From Acidiflorens sp963841945 (GTDB taxonomy: Bacteria; Acidobacteriota; Terriglobia; Terriglobales; Acidobacteriaceae): DNA of 64,000 bases. Below are positions 40,050-49,281 of this stretch, in pieces. Positions within the stretch are counted from its first letter, which is position 1, and each line of letters starts with the position of its first letter. The stretch lies in the NCBI GenBank assembly GCA_963841945.1, contig CAWJFC010000016.1, positions 434,001 to 498,000 of the forward strand, written 5' to 3'. Below the pieces are notes generated by a model that worked only from the letters and a program-made list of their open reading frames with translations, was not told the origin of the DNA and made no database searches. The position numbers were made by a program, and so were the translations under genes.

Positions 40050-41867
40050 ATGACTTTGGAAACGCGAAACAGCAATTTGAAAGGTGGACAATCATCCGGC
40101 ACGAAGAGCGCGGCGCTGGTGCTGATCGGGATGGTGCTCCTTACCCTTGTGGCCGCGCATCCGCTCTCCGCGCAAGAGGCAAGTGCCCCCGCCGCAGGCA
40201 GTTCCGCGCAGGGTGGCTCTTCCGCAATTCCTCCCGACGTGGCAAAGCAAATCGAGGCCCTTACAAAGCGGGTCGAGCAACTCGAACTGCAGTTGAAACA
40301 ACATGAGGCCTCCGAGCAGCCGGAGACGGTGGTCCCCTCCGCAAAAGCGACGGCGCCGGTGCGGATGCAGGTGGTTCCCGCTGCGGAAGTTGTTCAGACT
40401 GAGGCGGCGGCAGCGGGGACGGCGAAACCGGCAAAGATCGTACCGTTTTCCGATTGGGATTGGACTTGGCTCAACGGCAACCCGCGCAATAAAGACACGG
40501 CGTTCGACTCCAAATTCTTCACTCCAGAGATTCGCGCGGATGTTACCTATAACTATGACTTCAACAGACCGATCGATAATTCGATGGGCGGATCGAGCGA
40601 ACTGTTCCGCACCAACGAAATTCAACTCGAGCAACTGGGCCTCGGTGGTGACTTCCACTATGACAATGTCCGTGCCCGGTTTATGACGCAATTCGGCATG
40701 TATTCCACAACCACGGTGCGTAATGACCCGAGTTATGCGAAAGGACAGTGGAATCTCAACGAGGCGCATCGTGACCTGGCGGAAGCCTACGGCGGCTATC
40801 ACATCGATGCATTGGACGGAGTCAACATCGACGCCGGAATTTTCCTATCTTATATCGGGCTCTTCAGCTACTACAACTTCGATAACTGGGCCTATCAGCC
40901 GTCCTATGTGTCCTCCAACACGCCCTGGTTCTTTGAGGGGTTGCGGGTCCAGATCTTCCCAACTCCTCACTTGAAGATCGAGCCCTGGCTCATCAATGGC
41001 TGGCAATCATACGCCTCTGCGAACTCGCGCAAAGGCCTCGGCGGACAAATTAAGTGGACGCCCCGGCCATGGGTAAACATAATTTCGAACAACTATGGCC
41101 TCGGCCACGACGACCTTTATGTTCCGAACCGGGGACGCATTCACACGGACGACAGCATCGAGATCAAGTATTTCGACAAGCCCGGACAAACCATCGATAA
41201 GATGGCCCTTTCTTTCACGGGTGACATGGGCTGCGAGTTTGGCCCCAGCACAGTGACTGCATCGGGTACATACCTTCAAGGTGTGGGTTGCCACGGCAAC
41301 ACCAGAGATGCAAAGTCAGTAGGGGGCGATCACTTTGGGCCGGGGATCAACCCGAAGCAAAGCTTTATTGGCTATATGCTCTACGATCGTACATGGTTCA
41401 AGAAAGACAGGTACGGGCTGACCATCGGCGGCGGCGAGATTAATAACCCCGGCCGCTACCTCGTCCTGATTCCGCCGATCAACGGTGAAACCGCGCCCTC
41501 GGCGGCCATCAACTCGCCGTATTTTTCCGGCAATCCCTCGGATCCATTCAAGGCTTGGGACACCTCGATCACCTACGACTACATGCCCAAACAGTGGATT
41601 ACATTCCGATGGGAATACGACTATCGCCACGCGAGCGTGCCCTACTGGACCGGACGCGGTGGGATCACTCCACCGGGCCCCGGCGGCGTGCCCTATACAA
41701 ATAACGGCTATCCGGAATACTTCGCCTGCAATAACGGCAACTCCTCGATGGCTTTCTCGCTGAGCGCCGCGCAAACCGCCTGCGGATCTCAAGGGAGCAG
41801 CGTCTGGTTCCCGGATCTACGGCGGGACGAGCATTTTGTCGATATCGACATCATGGTCAAGTTCTGA
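40050..41867 (+). CDS. Outer-membrane beta-barrel protein (BBP2-like porin) in the kdp operon
   Basis: I place the start at the ATG at 40050, which begins a signal peptide (SAALVLIGMVLLTLVAAHPLSAQ). The frame opens at 39900 with another hydrophobic stretch (MYSLLAVCALSVAFLLRFLLAL) that is hard to reconcile with export and may be a separate leader. The mature protein has a short coiled coil (VAKQIEALTKRVEQLELQLKQHE) and then a large barrel of amphipathic strands, with FFEGLRVQIFPTPHLKIEPWLINGWQS typical of BBP2 outer-membrane proteins, and a C-terminal Phe. Placement between kdpE and kdpFABC suggests it lets K+ through the outer membrane, but this is inference. Confidence 0.78.
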   Translation: MTLETRNSNLKGGQSSGTKSAALVLIGMVLLTLVAAHPLSAQEASAPAAGSSAQGGSSAIPPDVAKQIEALTKRVEQLELQLKQHEASEQPETVVPSAKATAPVRMQVVPAAEVVQTEAAAAGTAKPAKIVPFSDWDWTWLNGNPRNKDTAFDSKFFTPEIRADVTYNYDFNRPIDNSMGGSSELFRTNEIQLEQLGLGGDFHYDNVRARFMTQFGMYSTTTVRNDPSYAKGQWNLNEAHRDLAEAYGGYHIDALDGVNIDAGIFLSYIGLFSYYNFDNWAYQPSYVSSNTPWFFEGLRVQIFPTPHLKIEPWLINGWQSYASANSRKGLGGQIKWTPRPWVNIISNNYGLGHDDLYVPNRGRIHTDDSIEIKYFDKPGQTIDKMALSFTGDMGCEFGPSTVTASGTYLQGVGCHGNTRDAKSVGGDHFGPGINPKQSFIGYMLYDRTWFKKDRYGLTIGGGEINNPGRYLVLIPPINGETAPSAAINSPYFSGNPSDPFKAWDTSITYDYMPKQWITFRWEYDYRHASVPYWTGRGGITPPGPGGVPYTNNGYPEYFACNNGNSSMAFSLSAAQTACGSQGSSVWFPDLRRDEHFVDIDIMVKF

Positions 41868-41916
41868 GGGTTAGTACCGCTGGTGTTCGTAGCTTGTTCG
41901 TAATGGGAGGTTATCG

Positions 41917-42003
41917 GTGCAAGACCTGATCTACGTCGTTGCCACCATCGCATTTTTCGCGCTGTCGCTGGCCTATGTGCATTTTTGCGACCGCATTCAC
42001 TGA
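41917..42003 (+). CDS. 28-residue membrane peptide preceding kdpF
   Basis: GTG at 41917 with GGGAGG six bases upstream. The peptide is one hydrophobic helix (LIYVVATIAFFALSLAYVHF) with a short C-terminal CDRIH. It stops 7 bases before kdpF. Similar single-helix peptides ending in CDR occur before kdpF in other bacteria, so it is probably a small subunit or assembly factor of the Kdp pump rather than chance. Confidence 0.7.
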   Translation: MQDLIYVVATIAFFALSLAYVHFCDRIH

Positions 42004-42010
42004 GGACCTT

Positions 42011-42100
42011 ATGAATATCGAATCGATCGTCATGCTCGTAATAAGCGCCGGTTTGATGGTCTACCTTCTGTACGCCCTGCTGAGGCCGGAGAAATTCTAA
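42011..42100 (+). CDS. kdpF: Potassium-transporting ATPase subunit KdpF
   Basis: A 29-residue single-helix peptide. The C-terminal YLLYALLRPEKF is the KdpF signature. In E. coli KdpF stabilises the KdpABC complex in the inner membrane. It ends four bases before kdpA. Confidence 0.9.
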   Translation: MNIESIVMLVISAGLMVYLLYALLRPEKF

Positions 42101-42104
42101 TTCC

Positions 42105-43904
42105 ATGACTAGCAACGGTTGGTTTCAAATCTTCGTTTTTCTCGCTCTCGTTCTGGCGGTCACCAAACCGCTGGGCGTCTACATGGCCAGAGTCTTCAGC
42201 GGAGAGCGCACGTTTTTTGATCCAGTAGCTCGGCCAGTGGAGCGTTTGCTCTATCGCGTGACTGGTGTCGATGAGCAGCACGAGATGCGCTGGACGGAAT
42301 ATGCCTTCGCCATGCTGCTCTTCAGCGCTGTATCGATGCTGCTGCTATATGCCATGCAAAGACTGCAAGCCTATCTGCCGTTCAATCCGCAGAAGTTCGG
42401 CGCGGTCGCGCCGGCGCACGTCGCCTTCAATACCGCTGCGTCGTTCACCACGAATACGAACTGGCAGGCGTATTCGGGCGAAACGACGATGAGCTACTTC
42501 ACGCAGATGGCCGGGCTGGCCTATCACAACTTCGCCTCTGCGGCGACAGGCATCGCGCTAGCGATTGCGTTCATTCGCGGGATCGCGCGCCGCCAGATGC
42601 AGACCATCGGTAACTTTTGGGTTGACCTGGTCCGCTGCTGTTTGTGGATTCTGTTGCCGGTATCGATTGTCGGAGCGCTGGTGCTGGTGTCGCAGGGCGT
42701 CGTGCAGAACCTGAAACCCTACGACACGGTGAAGCTGGTCGAGCCCATGAAGGTACAAAAGGTCGACGCGAACGGCAAGCCGGTAGTAGACCCGCAGGGC
42801 AAGCCGGTTATGGATACGGTTACCGAGCAGACCATCGCGCAAGGGCCGGTGGCATCGCAGGAGATCATCAAGGAATTCGGCACGAACGGTGGCGGATTTT
42901 TCAATGCGAACAGCGCTCACCCGTTCGAAAACCCAACGCCCTTCACGAATCTGCTCGAAATGTTCTCGATCTTCGCCATTGGCGCAGGGCTCACCTATAC
43001 GCTCGGCCGGATGACGGGTTCGCAGCGCCACGGTTGGGCCGTATGGGCCGCGATGGCCATTCTATTTCTGGCCGGCGTCACCGTGGCGTACTGGGCTGAA
43101 GCCGGTGGTAATCATCTTCTCGCGGGCACCGATCAGCGGGCCACTGCACTCCAGGCCGGCGGAAATATGGAAGGCAAGGAAGTCCGCTTCGGCATCGCCA
43201 ACTCCGCGTTATTCGCCACCGTCACCACTGACGCGAGTTGCGGCGCCATTAACGGATGGCACGATTCGTTTACCCCGCTGGGCGGCATGGTCCCGCTCGT
43301 GAACATCATGCTGAGCGAAGTGATCTTTGGCGGCGTGGGTGCCGGCATGTATGGCATGTTGATCTACATCGTGCTGGCGGTATTTATTGCCGGCCTGATG
43401 GTAGGCCGCACCCCCGAGTATCTCGGCAAGAAAATCGAGGCCTATGACGTCAAGATGGCCATGCTGGTCACGCTGGTATTCCCGCTGGTGATTTTGACCT
43501 TCGCCGCGCTCTCGAGCGTGAGCGGGTTCGGCACTTCCGGCATTTCGAATCCGGGCCCTCACGGGTTGACCCAAATGCTTTATGCGTTTGTGTCGGCGGC
43601 GGGCAACAACGGCTCCGCCTTCGCCGGACTGACCGTGAACACGCCCTGGTATGACAACAGCATCGCGATCACGATGCTGGCAGGGCGCTTTCTGATGATC
43701 ATCCCAATGCTCGCCATCGCGGGAAATCTTGCTGGTAAGAAATATGTCCCGCCTTCGCTCGGAACGTTTCCCGTGACCACACCTTTGTTCACGGTCCTGC
43801 TGATTGGCGTCATTGTGATCGTTGGCGCCCTCACTTTCTTTCCTGCATTGAGTTTGGGCCCGATCCTTGAGCATTTACTCATGGGTGCGGGCAAGTTGTT
43901 CTAG
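42105..43904 (+). CDS. kdpA: Potassium-transporting ATPase subunit KdpA
   Basis: The K+-channel-like subunit, 599 residues with about ten transmembrane helices. The four selectivity-filter regions are recognisable: FNTAASFTTNTNWQAYSGE, EFGTNGGGFFNANSAHPFENP, CGAINGWHDSFTPLGG and AGNNGSAFAGLT. A periplasmic loop of about 40 residues (KVDANGKPVVDPQGKPVMD) makes it longer than the E. coli protein. Tightly packed operon with kdpF and kdpB. Confidence 0.96.
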   Translation: MTSNGWFQIFVFLALVLAVTKPLGVYMARVFSGERTFFDPVARPVERLLYRVTGVDEQHEMRWTEYAFAMLLFSAVSMLLLYAMQRLQAYLPFNPQKFGAVAPAHVAFNTAASFTTNTNWQAYSGETTMSYFTQMAGLAYHNFASAATGIALAIAFIRGIARRQMQTIGNFWVDLVRCCLWILLPVSIVGALVLVSQGVVQNLKPYDTVKLVEPMKVQKVDANGKPVVDPQGKPVMDTVTEQTIAQGPVASQEIIKEFGTNGGGFFNANSAHPFENPTPFTNLLEMFSIFAIGAGLTYTLGRMTGSQRHGWAVWAAMAILFLAGVTVAYWAEAGGNHLLAGTDQRATALQAGGNMEGKEVRFGIANSALFATVTTDASCGAINGWHDSFTPLGGMVPLVNIMLSEVIFGGVGAGMYGMLIYIVLAVFIAGLMVGRTPEYLGKKIEAYDVKMAMLVTLVFPLVILTFAALSSVSGFGTSGISNPGPHGLTQMLYAFVSAAGNNGSAFAGLTVNTPWYDNSIAITMLAGRFLMIIPMLAIAGNLAGKKYVPPSLGTFPVTTPLFTVLLIGVIVIVGALTFFPALSLGPILEHLLMGAGKLF

Positions 43905-43914
43905 GGGTTTACCG

Positions 43915-46017
43915 ATGGCAATGACCGCAGAAATAAAAGAAACGATGGAACCGCCGGTGATGCGCCTTGGGCAATCGCCCATGAAGCACTCCCGCAAAAA
44001 AGCGATCTGGGAGTGGAAGATCGTTCGCAACGCGCTTCTCGATTCCATTCTGAAGCTGAATCCGCGCAAGATGATGGGCAACCCGGTCATGTTTGTGGTT
44101 GAGGTCGGCAGCGTCATCACGACTCTCCTGCTGCTTCAACGCGGGCCGGCATTCAAGTTCAATCTGCAGATCACGCTCTGGCTCTGGTTCACGGTGCTCT
44201 TCGCCAACTTTGCCGAAGCCATGGCGGAGGGCCGCGGCAAAGCACAGGCCGAAACGCTGCGCCGGGCGCGGTCAGAGACGCTCGCGAACCGCATCGTGCC
44301 GAATTCGAAGACCGACGCGGTCGAGCAGGTGGCCAGTTCGAAGCTGCGAACCGGCGACCTCGTCTTCGTATCGGCCGGCGAGTTAATCCCCTCTGACGGA
44401 GAGATTATCGAAGGTGTCGCTTCGGTCGACGAATCCGCCATTACCGGCGAGTCGGCTCCGGTCATTCGCGAAGCCGGCGGCGATCGCTCCGCGGTAACCG
44501 GGGGCACGCGCGTGTTGTCGGACAAAATCAAGGTCCGAATCACCTCCAATCCGGGCGAGACCTTTCTCGACCGCATGATCGCGCTCGTCGAGGGCGCCGA
44601 GCGCCAGAAGACTCCGAACGAAATTGCGCTTAACATTCTCCTCGCCGGACTGACGATCATCTTTCTGCTCGCGGTGGTCACGCTCCAGCCCTTTGCGATT
44701 TATTCGGGATCGCCGCAAACGGTCTTCGTGCTCGTCTCGCTGCTGGTCTGTCTTATTCCCACGACCATCGGCGGCTTGCTCTCGGCGATCGGCATCGCGG
44801 GTATGGACCGGCTGGTGCAGCACAACGTCCTCGCCATGTCCGGCCGCGCGGTCGAGGCCGCCGGAGACGTCAATACCCTCCTGCTCGACAAGACCGGCAC
44901 GATTACTCTCGGCAATCGCCAGGCCGCCGAGTTCATTCCCGCTCCCGGGATCACGGAAGCGGAAATGGCCGACGCCGCTCAACTCTCCTCGCTTGCCGAC
45001 GAGACGCCCGAAGGCCGCTCGATCGTCGTGCTCGCCAAAGAACGCTATGGACTCCGTGGCCGCGAACTCGCCGCCCATGAGGCCGTCTTCGTTCCCTTCA
45101 CCGCCCAAACCCGCATGTCTGGCGTGAACCTCGATGGCCGCGAGATTCGCAAGGGTGCGGTCGATTCGATTACGAAGTATCTGAATCAGTTCGGCACCTC
45201 TTTGCCTCGCGAGATTCAGGCCAGTGTCGAGCAGATTTCCCGCTCGGGTGGCACGCCGCTGGTAGTGGCCGAGAACCAGCGCGCGCTGGGCGTCATTTAC
45301 CTGAAGGACATCGTCAAGGGAGGCATGAGCGACCGCTTCAAACAGCTGCGCGCCATGGGGATCAAGACCGTCATGATCACCGGCGACAATCCGCTGACCG
45401 CCGCCGCCATCGCCCGCGAGGCCGGTGTCGACGACTTTCTCGCCGAGGCAACGCCGAAAGACAAAATGGATTTGATTCGCCGCGAGCAGGCGGATGGCAA
45501 ACTCGTTGCCATGACAGGCGACGGCACCAACGACGCGCCCGCGCTCGCTCAGGCCGACGTCGGTGTCGCCATGAATACCGGCACGCAGGCTGCCAAAGAA
45601 GCCGGCAACATGGTCGACCTCGATTCCAATCCCACCAAGCTCATTGAGATCGTCGAAATCGGCAAACAGCTCCTGATGACGCGTGGCGCGCTGACTACAT
45701 TCTCCATCGCCAATGACGTGGCCAAGTATTTTGCGATCATCCCGGCCATGTTCGCGGGCACATTCCCGGTCTTGAATGCGCTCAACATCATGCACTTGAA
45801 GACCGCCGAGTCCGCTGTCCTGTCGGCCGTGATCTTTAACGCTCTGATCATCGTCGGTCTGATTCCGCTGGCCCTGCGAGGTGTGAAGTATCGTGCGATG
45901 CCCGCGGCAGCGCTGCTTCGCAATAACCTGTGGGTCTATGGCGCGGGCGGCATCATCGTCCCCTTCATCGGAATCAAGCTGATCGACATGTTGATCACAA
46001 CCATCGGGCTTGCCTAG
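43915..46017 (+). CDS. kdpB: Potassium-transporting P-type ATPase subunit KdpB
   Basis: The 700-residue catalytic subunit, from the ATG at 43915. Hallmarks are ITGESAPV (actuator), LLLDKTGTITLGN (phosphorylated Asp), TGDNPLTAAAIAREAGVDDFLAEATPKDK and MTGDGTNDAPALAQADVGVAMNTGTQAAKEA (hinge). It couples ATP hydrolysis to K+ uptake through KdpA. The 626-residue frame on the opposite strand is a shadow. Confidence 0.97.
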   Translation: MAMTAEIKETMEPPVMRLGQSPMKHSRKKAIWEWKIVRNALLDSILKLNPRKMMGNPVMFVVEVGSVITTLLLLQRGPAFKFNLQITLWLWFTVLFANFAEAMAEGRGKAQAETLRRARSETLANRIVPNSKTDAVEQVASSKLRTGDLVFVSAGELIPSDGEIIEGVASVDESAITGESAPVIREAGGDRSAVTGGTRVLSDKIKVRITSNPGETFLDRMIALVEGAERQKTPNEIALNILLAGLTIIFLLAVVTLQPFAIYSGSPQTVFVLVSLLVCLIPTTIGGLLSAIGIAGMDRLVQHNVLAMSGRAVEAAGDVNTLLLDKTGTITLGNRQAAEFIPAPGITEAEMADAAQLSSLADETPEGRSIVVLAKERYGLRGRELAAHEAVFVPFTAQTRMSGVNLDGREIRKGAVDSITKYLNQFGTSLPREIQASVEQISRSGGTPLVVAENQRALGVIYLKDIVKGGMSDRFKQLRAMGIKTVMITGDNPLTAAAIAREAGVDDFLAEATPKDKMDLIRREQADGKLVAMTGDGTNDAPALAQADVGVAMNTGTQAAKEAGNMVDLDSNPTKLIEIVEIGKQLLMTRGALTTFSIANDVAKYFAIIPAMFAGTFPVLNALNIMHLKTAESAVLSAVIFNALIIVGLIPLALRGVKYRAMPAAALLRNNLWVYGAGGIIVPFIGIKLIDMLITTIGLA

Positions 46018-46062
46018 CGACGCGGGAAGTTGAGGCGCGCGAGTTGAAAAGCAGGAGTTGAT

Positions 46063-46644
46063 ATGAAGAAGAATCTCATTACAGCCGTACTGATGACCAT
46101 TGCCACCACTATCCTCCTCGGGATCATCTACCCCCTGGTCGTCACCGGACTCGCGCAAGTTCTCTTCCCGCGCCAGGCCAACGGACAATTGATCTATCGA
46201 AACGGGAACGTGATTGGCTCGTCGCTCATCGCGCAAGGATTTGCTGGAGCCGGCTATTTTCATCCGCGGCCATCGGCGGCGGGCAACGGCTATGACGCGG
46301 CCAATTCCAACGGCTCACAGCTCGGACCAACCAACCAAAAACTCATTGACCGCGTTAAGGGAGACGTCGCCAGCGCGCAGGCGGAAAATCCCGGCGTTCC
46401 CGTTCCCATTGACCTCGTCACGACTTCGGCGTCGGGATTCGATCCGGATATTACGCCGGCAGCCGCCAAGTTTCAGATTCAGCGCGTGGCAGCAGAGCGC
46501 AAGGCGCCAATGGCTGAGATCGACAAGTTGGTTCAGCAACACACGGCTGGCCGTCAATGGGGATTCCTGGGCGAACCACGCGTCAATGTTCTTGAATTGA
46601 ATCTAGCTTTGGATGACCGCTTCCCCGTGACGGCACAGCCATAA
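46063..46644 (+). CDS. kdpC: Potassium-transporting ATPase subunit KdpC
   Basis: A 193-residue protein with one N-terminal membrane helix (ITAVLMTIATTILLGIIYPLVVTGLAQ) and a periplasmic/nucleotide-linked domain: YFHPRPSAAGNGYDAANSNGSQLGPTNQKLIDRV and VTTSASGFDPDITPAAAKFQIQRVA are diagnostic. It ends one base before the stop of the convergent lipid kinase gene, with no room for a terminator. Confidence 0.95.
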   Translation: MKKNLITAVLMTIATTILLGIIYPLVVTGLAQVLFPRQANGQLIYRNGNVIGSSLIAQGFAGAGYFHPRPSAAGNGYDAANSNGSQLGPTNQKLIDRVKGDVASAQAENPGVPVPIDLVTTSASGFDPDITPAAAKFQIQRVAAERKAPMAEIDKLVQQHTAGRQWGFLGEPRVNVLELNLALDDRFPVTAQP

Positions 46645-46645
46645 G

Positions 46646-47518
46646 CTAGCCCGGCGAAGCGATGACGCGCAACGCGCCGGGCGCAACCGAAATTTCGGCA
46701 GGCGTATTACACACGAACTCTCCGTCCGCATAGATCTCCAGCGGCACATCGCAATCCACGCGTGCCCGCTCCGCCTTCGAGTACTCCACCTTCGGCGAGA
46801 ACAGGTGTCGGCCAAAATAAACAGTGGGAAACATGCAAAAAAGTTTAAAAGGATTCATGCTTGAGATGCGGCATATATCGAGCTTCCCATCTGCCATGTC
46901 CGCTTGTGGCGCGATGCGCATGCCGTCGCCGTAGTACTGCGTGTTCGCAAAGGCCGCCAGCAACGTGAGTCGCCGCTCTCCGTCCCGAGCTTCGCACACC
47001 CCATTCCACGACGTGACTCGCATCGGATAAGCGGGAAGTTTTAGCAGCGCGGGCAGAAGTGCGAGTACATATCCCCCGTGACCACGCAGCCAGCGAGGCA
47101 TTCCATTGGCGCGCCGCGCTGTGAGTGAATCGAGCCCGCAACCGGCAACGCAACAAAAGTAATGAACGTGCTCGGGAAATTCTGCGGACCGAATCACGCC
47201 GAGATCAATGGCTCGCGGTTGCAGCTTTCCGGATTCAAAATTCCGCCACAACTTCAGCGAATCTCGAATGGAATGCACGTTCAGGGCGCGGGCGAAATCG
47301 TTACCGCTCCCCGATGGCACAACCAGCACGGGGAGTCCGAGCCGCACCAGGGCTGGCAGATGGCGATGAATCGTGCCATCGCCGCCAAAAATTACCACCG
47401 CATCGGCGTCACTCGGCGAGTTGGGCAGGCCTTCCGCCCACAGGGCATGGGACTCGCGCTGAAATCGTCCAAGGTCCGATGGCGAGGTTCCCAATCCAAG
47501 GATGGCGGCGGCACGCAT
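46646..47518 (-). CDS. Diacylglycerol kinase-like (YegS/DgkB) lipid kinase
   Basis: A 290-residue DAGK catalytic-fold protein. Motifs are VVIFGGDGTIHRHLPAL (the GGDGT nucleotide loop) and VVPSGSGNDFARALN, then LTLLAAFANTQYYGDGMRIAPQADMADGKLDIC. It phosphorylates diacylglycerol or a related lipid at the membrane. Substrate not assignable; could also be a sphingosine-kinase-like enzyme. Convergent with kdpC. Confidence 0.9.
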   Translation of the reverse strand: MRAAAILGLGTSPSDLGRFQRESHALWAEGLPNSPSDADAVVIFGGDGTIHRHLPALVRLGLPVLVVPSGSGNDFARALNVHSIRDSLKLWRNFESGKLQPRAIDLGVIRSAEFPEHVHYFCCVAGCGLDSLTARRANGMPRWLRGHGGYVLALLPALLKLPAYPMRVTSWNGVCEARDGERRLTLLAAFANTQYYGDGMRIAPQADMADGKLDICRISSMNPFKLFCMFPTVYFGRHLFSPKVEYSKAERARVDCDVPLEIYADGEFVCNTPAEISVAPGALRVIASPG

Positions 47519-47596
47519 GATGATCGCTTCCCGGCTCGGCTCCCGGTACTGGTCTAGAGAGCCGAAGTCGAGAGCTCGAGCCGGAAGTCTACGCTT

Positions 47597-49216
47597 CTAC
47601 TTCAAGCACTTGTCCATAAACTGCTCCAGATCCTTCTTCATCTTGTCGTGCTCGGCGCGGTCGACGTAGACCATGTGGCCGGCGTAGTAAGTTGCGAAAG
47701 AAATTCCCTCGCGATACTTCGGCTCCAGGTTGAGATGGTCAATCGTCCAGTTGGCGGCTGCAAAAGGCGTCGCCAGATCGTAATAACCCTCCATGACGAG
47801 CACCTTCATATAGGGGTTCTTGATGATCGCCGAGCGCAAACTGTCTGCCGTGCTTGGGAATCCCTGCTCCGCATTGCCCCAATCCCACTTCTGAAACACC
47901 GGCTCATCGTAGGCGAAAACGCGGTAAGGCATATCGGTCTGGTAATTGAGTTCCGTTCGCAGGTAATTGTAAAAAGCCGACGTGTAGGGCGGCAGGATAG
48001 CGGCGCTCGTGGGATCGTAAAAACGGTCGCCGGGATTCGGGCTCGTAAACCGGCCATCGAGCCGTCCCGTGATCAGCTTTTGATCGAGCAGCAGTTCCCG
48101 CATAAATGTCGGAACGTCAATGCGCATGTCATGCGCTTCAATCACCTCGGGACGAAGCCCGATATATCGTGACAGTTGCTCGACAATTTTGCGGTGCTCA
48201 TCCGGACTCAAGGTGTCACCCTTGGCCAGCGCGGCGGCATAGTCATTCAACGACCAGTGCACGACGTCGTCGCGAGTCTTATTGATATCCGCGGTTAGGT
48301 CCCCCGCGAGCTTGTGGTGGTAGGCAGCGATCATGCTGAATGACGGAACCAGCAGAAAGTAGGGCAGGTCGTTTGTATCGCTCCATTCCAGAGTCCCGAA
48401 GTCCACAGCAGTCGAAAGCAGCGTCACCCCGTTGAACGCGATCCCATGGTCGGCGAGATATCCTGAGAGTCCTGCCGCGCGCGTCGTTCCGTAGCTTTCG
48501 CCGAGCAGGAATAGAGGCGAACTCCAACGCTCGTAGCGCGAAAGGTAGAGTCGGATAAATTCGCCAAAGGCCTGCACGTCACCCTTGACGCCGAGATATT
48601 TCTTAGTGAGATCGGCATTGGCGGCGCGCGAATAACCGGTGGCCATGGCGTCGACCATTACAATGTCGCTGCGATCAAGCAAAGTATCGGGATTGTCCTC
48701 GACGCGATAAGGCGCCGCCGGCATAAAACCGTTCTGCTGCAGGACAACGCGCTTCGGGCCAAGCGCTCCCATGTGCAGCCACACCGAGGCCGAGCCGGGG
48801 CCGCCGTTGAACGCGAACGTTAGCGGACGCTTCGCGGCATCCTGGCCGTCGAGCGTGTAGGCAACAAAAAACATCTCGGCTTCGATCTTGCCATCGGCTC
48901 GCTTCAGCGGAAGCCGCCCCGCGGCCGCCGTGTAAGCGAGCGCCTTGCCATTGACCGTCATCGTGTGATGCGTCACCACCGCCGGAACTTCGCTCACATC
49001 GAAATGCTCTTCTTTGTCGGTCGCTTCTTCCGACTTGGCTGGCTCGGCGGGTTTACTCTCCGACTTTTCTGGGCTGGCGCCGGGCTCTTTCTTCGCCTTG
49101 TCTTTATGTGCCGCCGCTTTGGCTGTGTCGGGCTTGTCGGTCGACTCTTGCGGTTGCGCCACCAGAATCTGAGCTGTCAGAACAGCGAATAGCAATGCTG
49201 CGAAGACTTTCATCAC
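47597..49216 (-). CDS. Exported S10-family serine carboxypeptidase
   Basis: A 539-residue protein with a signal peptide (VFAALLFAVLTAQILVAQ) and an Ala/Lys/Glu/Pro-rich spacer before the alpha/beta hydrolase domain. Family motifs: FNGGPGSASVWLHMGALGPKR (oxyanion), GESYGTTRAAGLSGYL (nucleophile Ser), VLVMEGYYDLATPF (Asp) and YYAGHMVYVDRAEHDK (His). It should remove C-terminal residues from peptides in the periplasm or outside. Confidence 0.9.
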   Translation of the reverse strand: MMKVFAALLFAVLTAQILVAQPQESTDKPDTAKAAAHKDKAKKEPGASPEKSESKPAEPAKSEEATDKEEHFDVSEVPAVVTHHTMTVNGKALAYTAAAGRLPLKRADGKIEAEMFFVAYTLDGQDAAKRPLTFAFNGGPGSASVWLHMGALGPKRVVLQQNGFMPAAPYRVEDNPDTLLDRSDIVMVDAMATGYSRAANADLTKKYLGVKGDVQAFGEFIRLYLSRYERWSSPLFLLGESYGTTRAAGLSGYLADHGIAFNGVTLLSTAVDFGTLEWSDTNDLPYFLLVPSFSMIAAYHHKLAGDLTADINKTRDDVVHWSLNDYAAALAKGDTLSPDEHRKIVEQLSRYIGLRPEVIEAHDMRIDVPTFMRELLLDQKLITGRLDGRFTSPNPGDRFYDPTSAAILPPYTSAFYNYLRTELNYQTDMPYRVFAYDEPVFQKWDWGNAEQGFPSTADSLRSAIIKNPYMKVLVMEGYYDLATPFAAANWTIDHLNLEPKYREGISFATYYAGHMVYVDRAEHDKMKKDLEQFMDKCLK

Positions 49217-49281
49217 ACCCCCACATGAAAACGCACAACATGATAGCAGGATTGATCCTCCGCTCCCGCATGCGCTCTAAC

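Noticed and set aside
44383..46263. 626-codon open frame on the minus strand
   Set aside because: It is antisense to kdpB/kdpC, whose motifs are certain; the Asp/Gly/His-rich product is typical of a shadow frame in GC-rich DNA.
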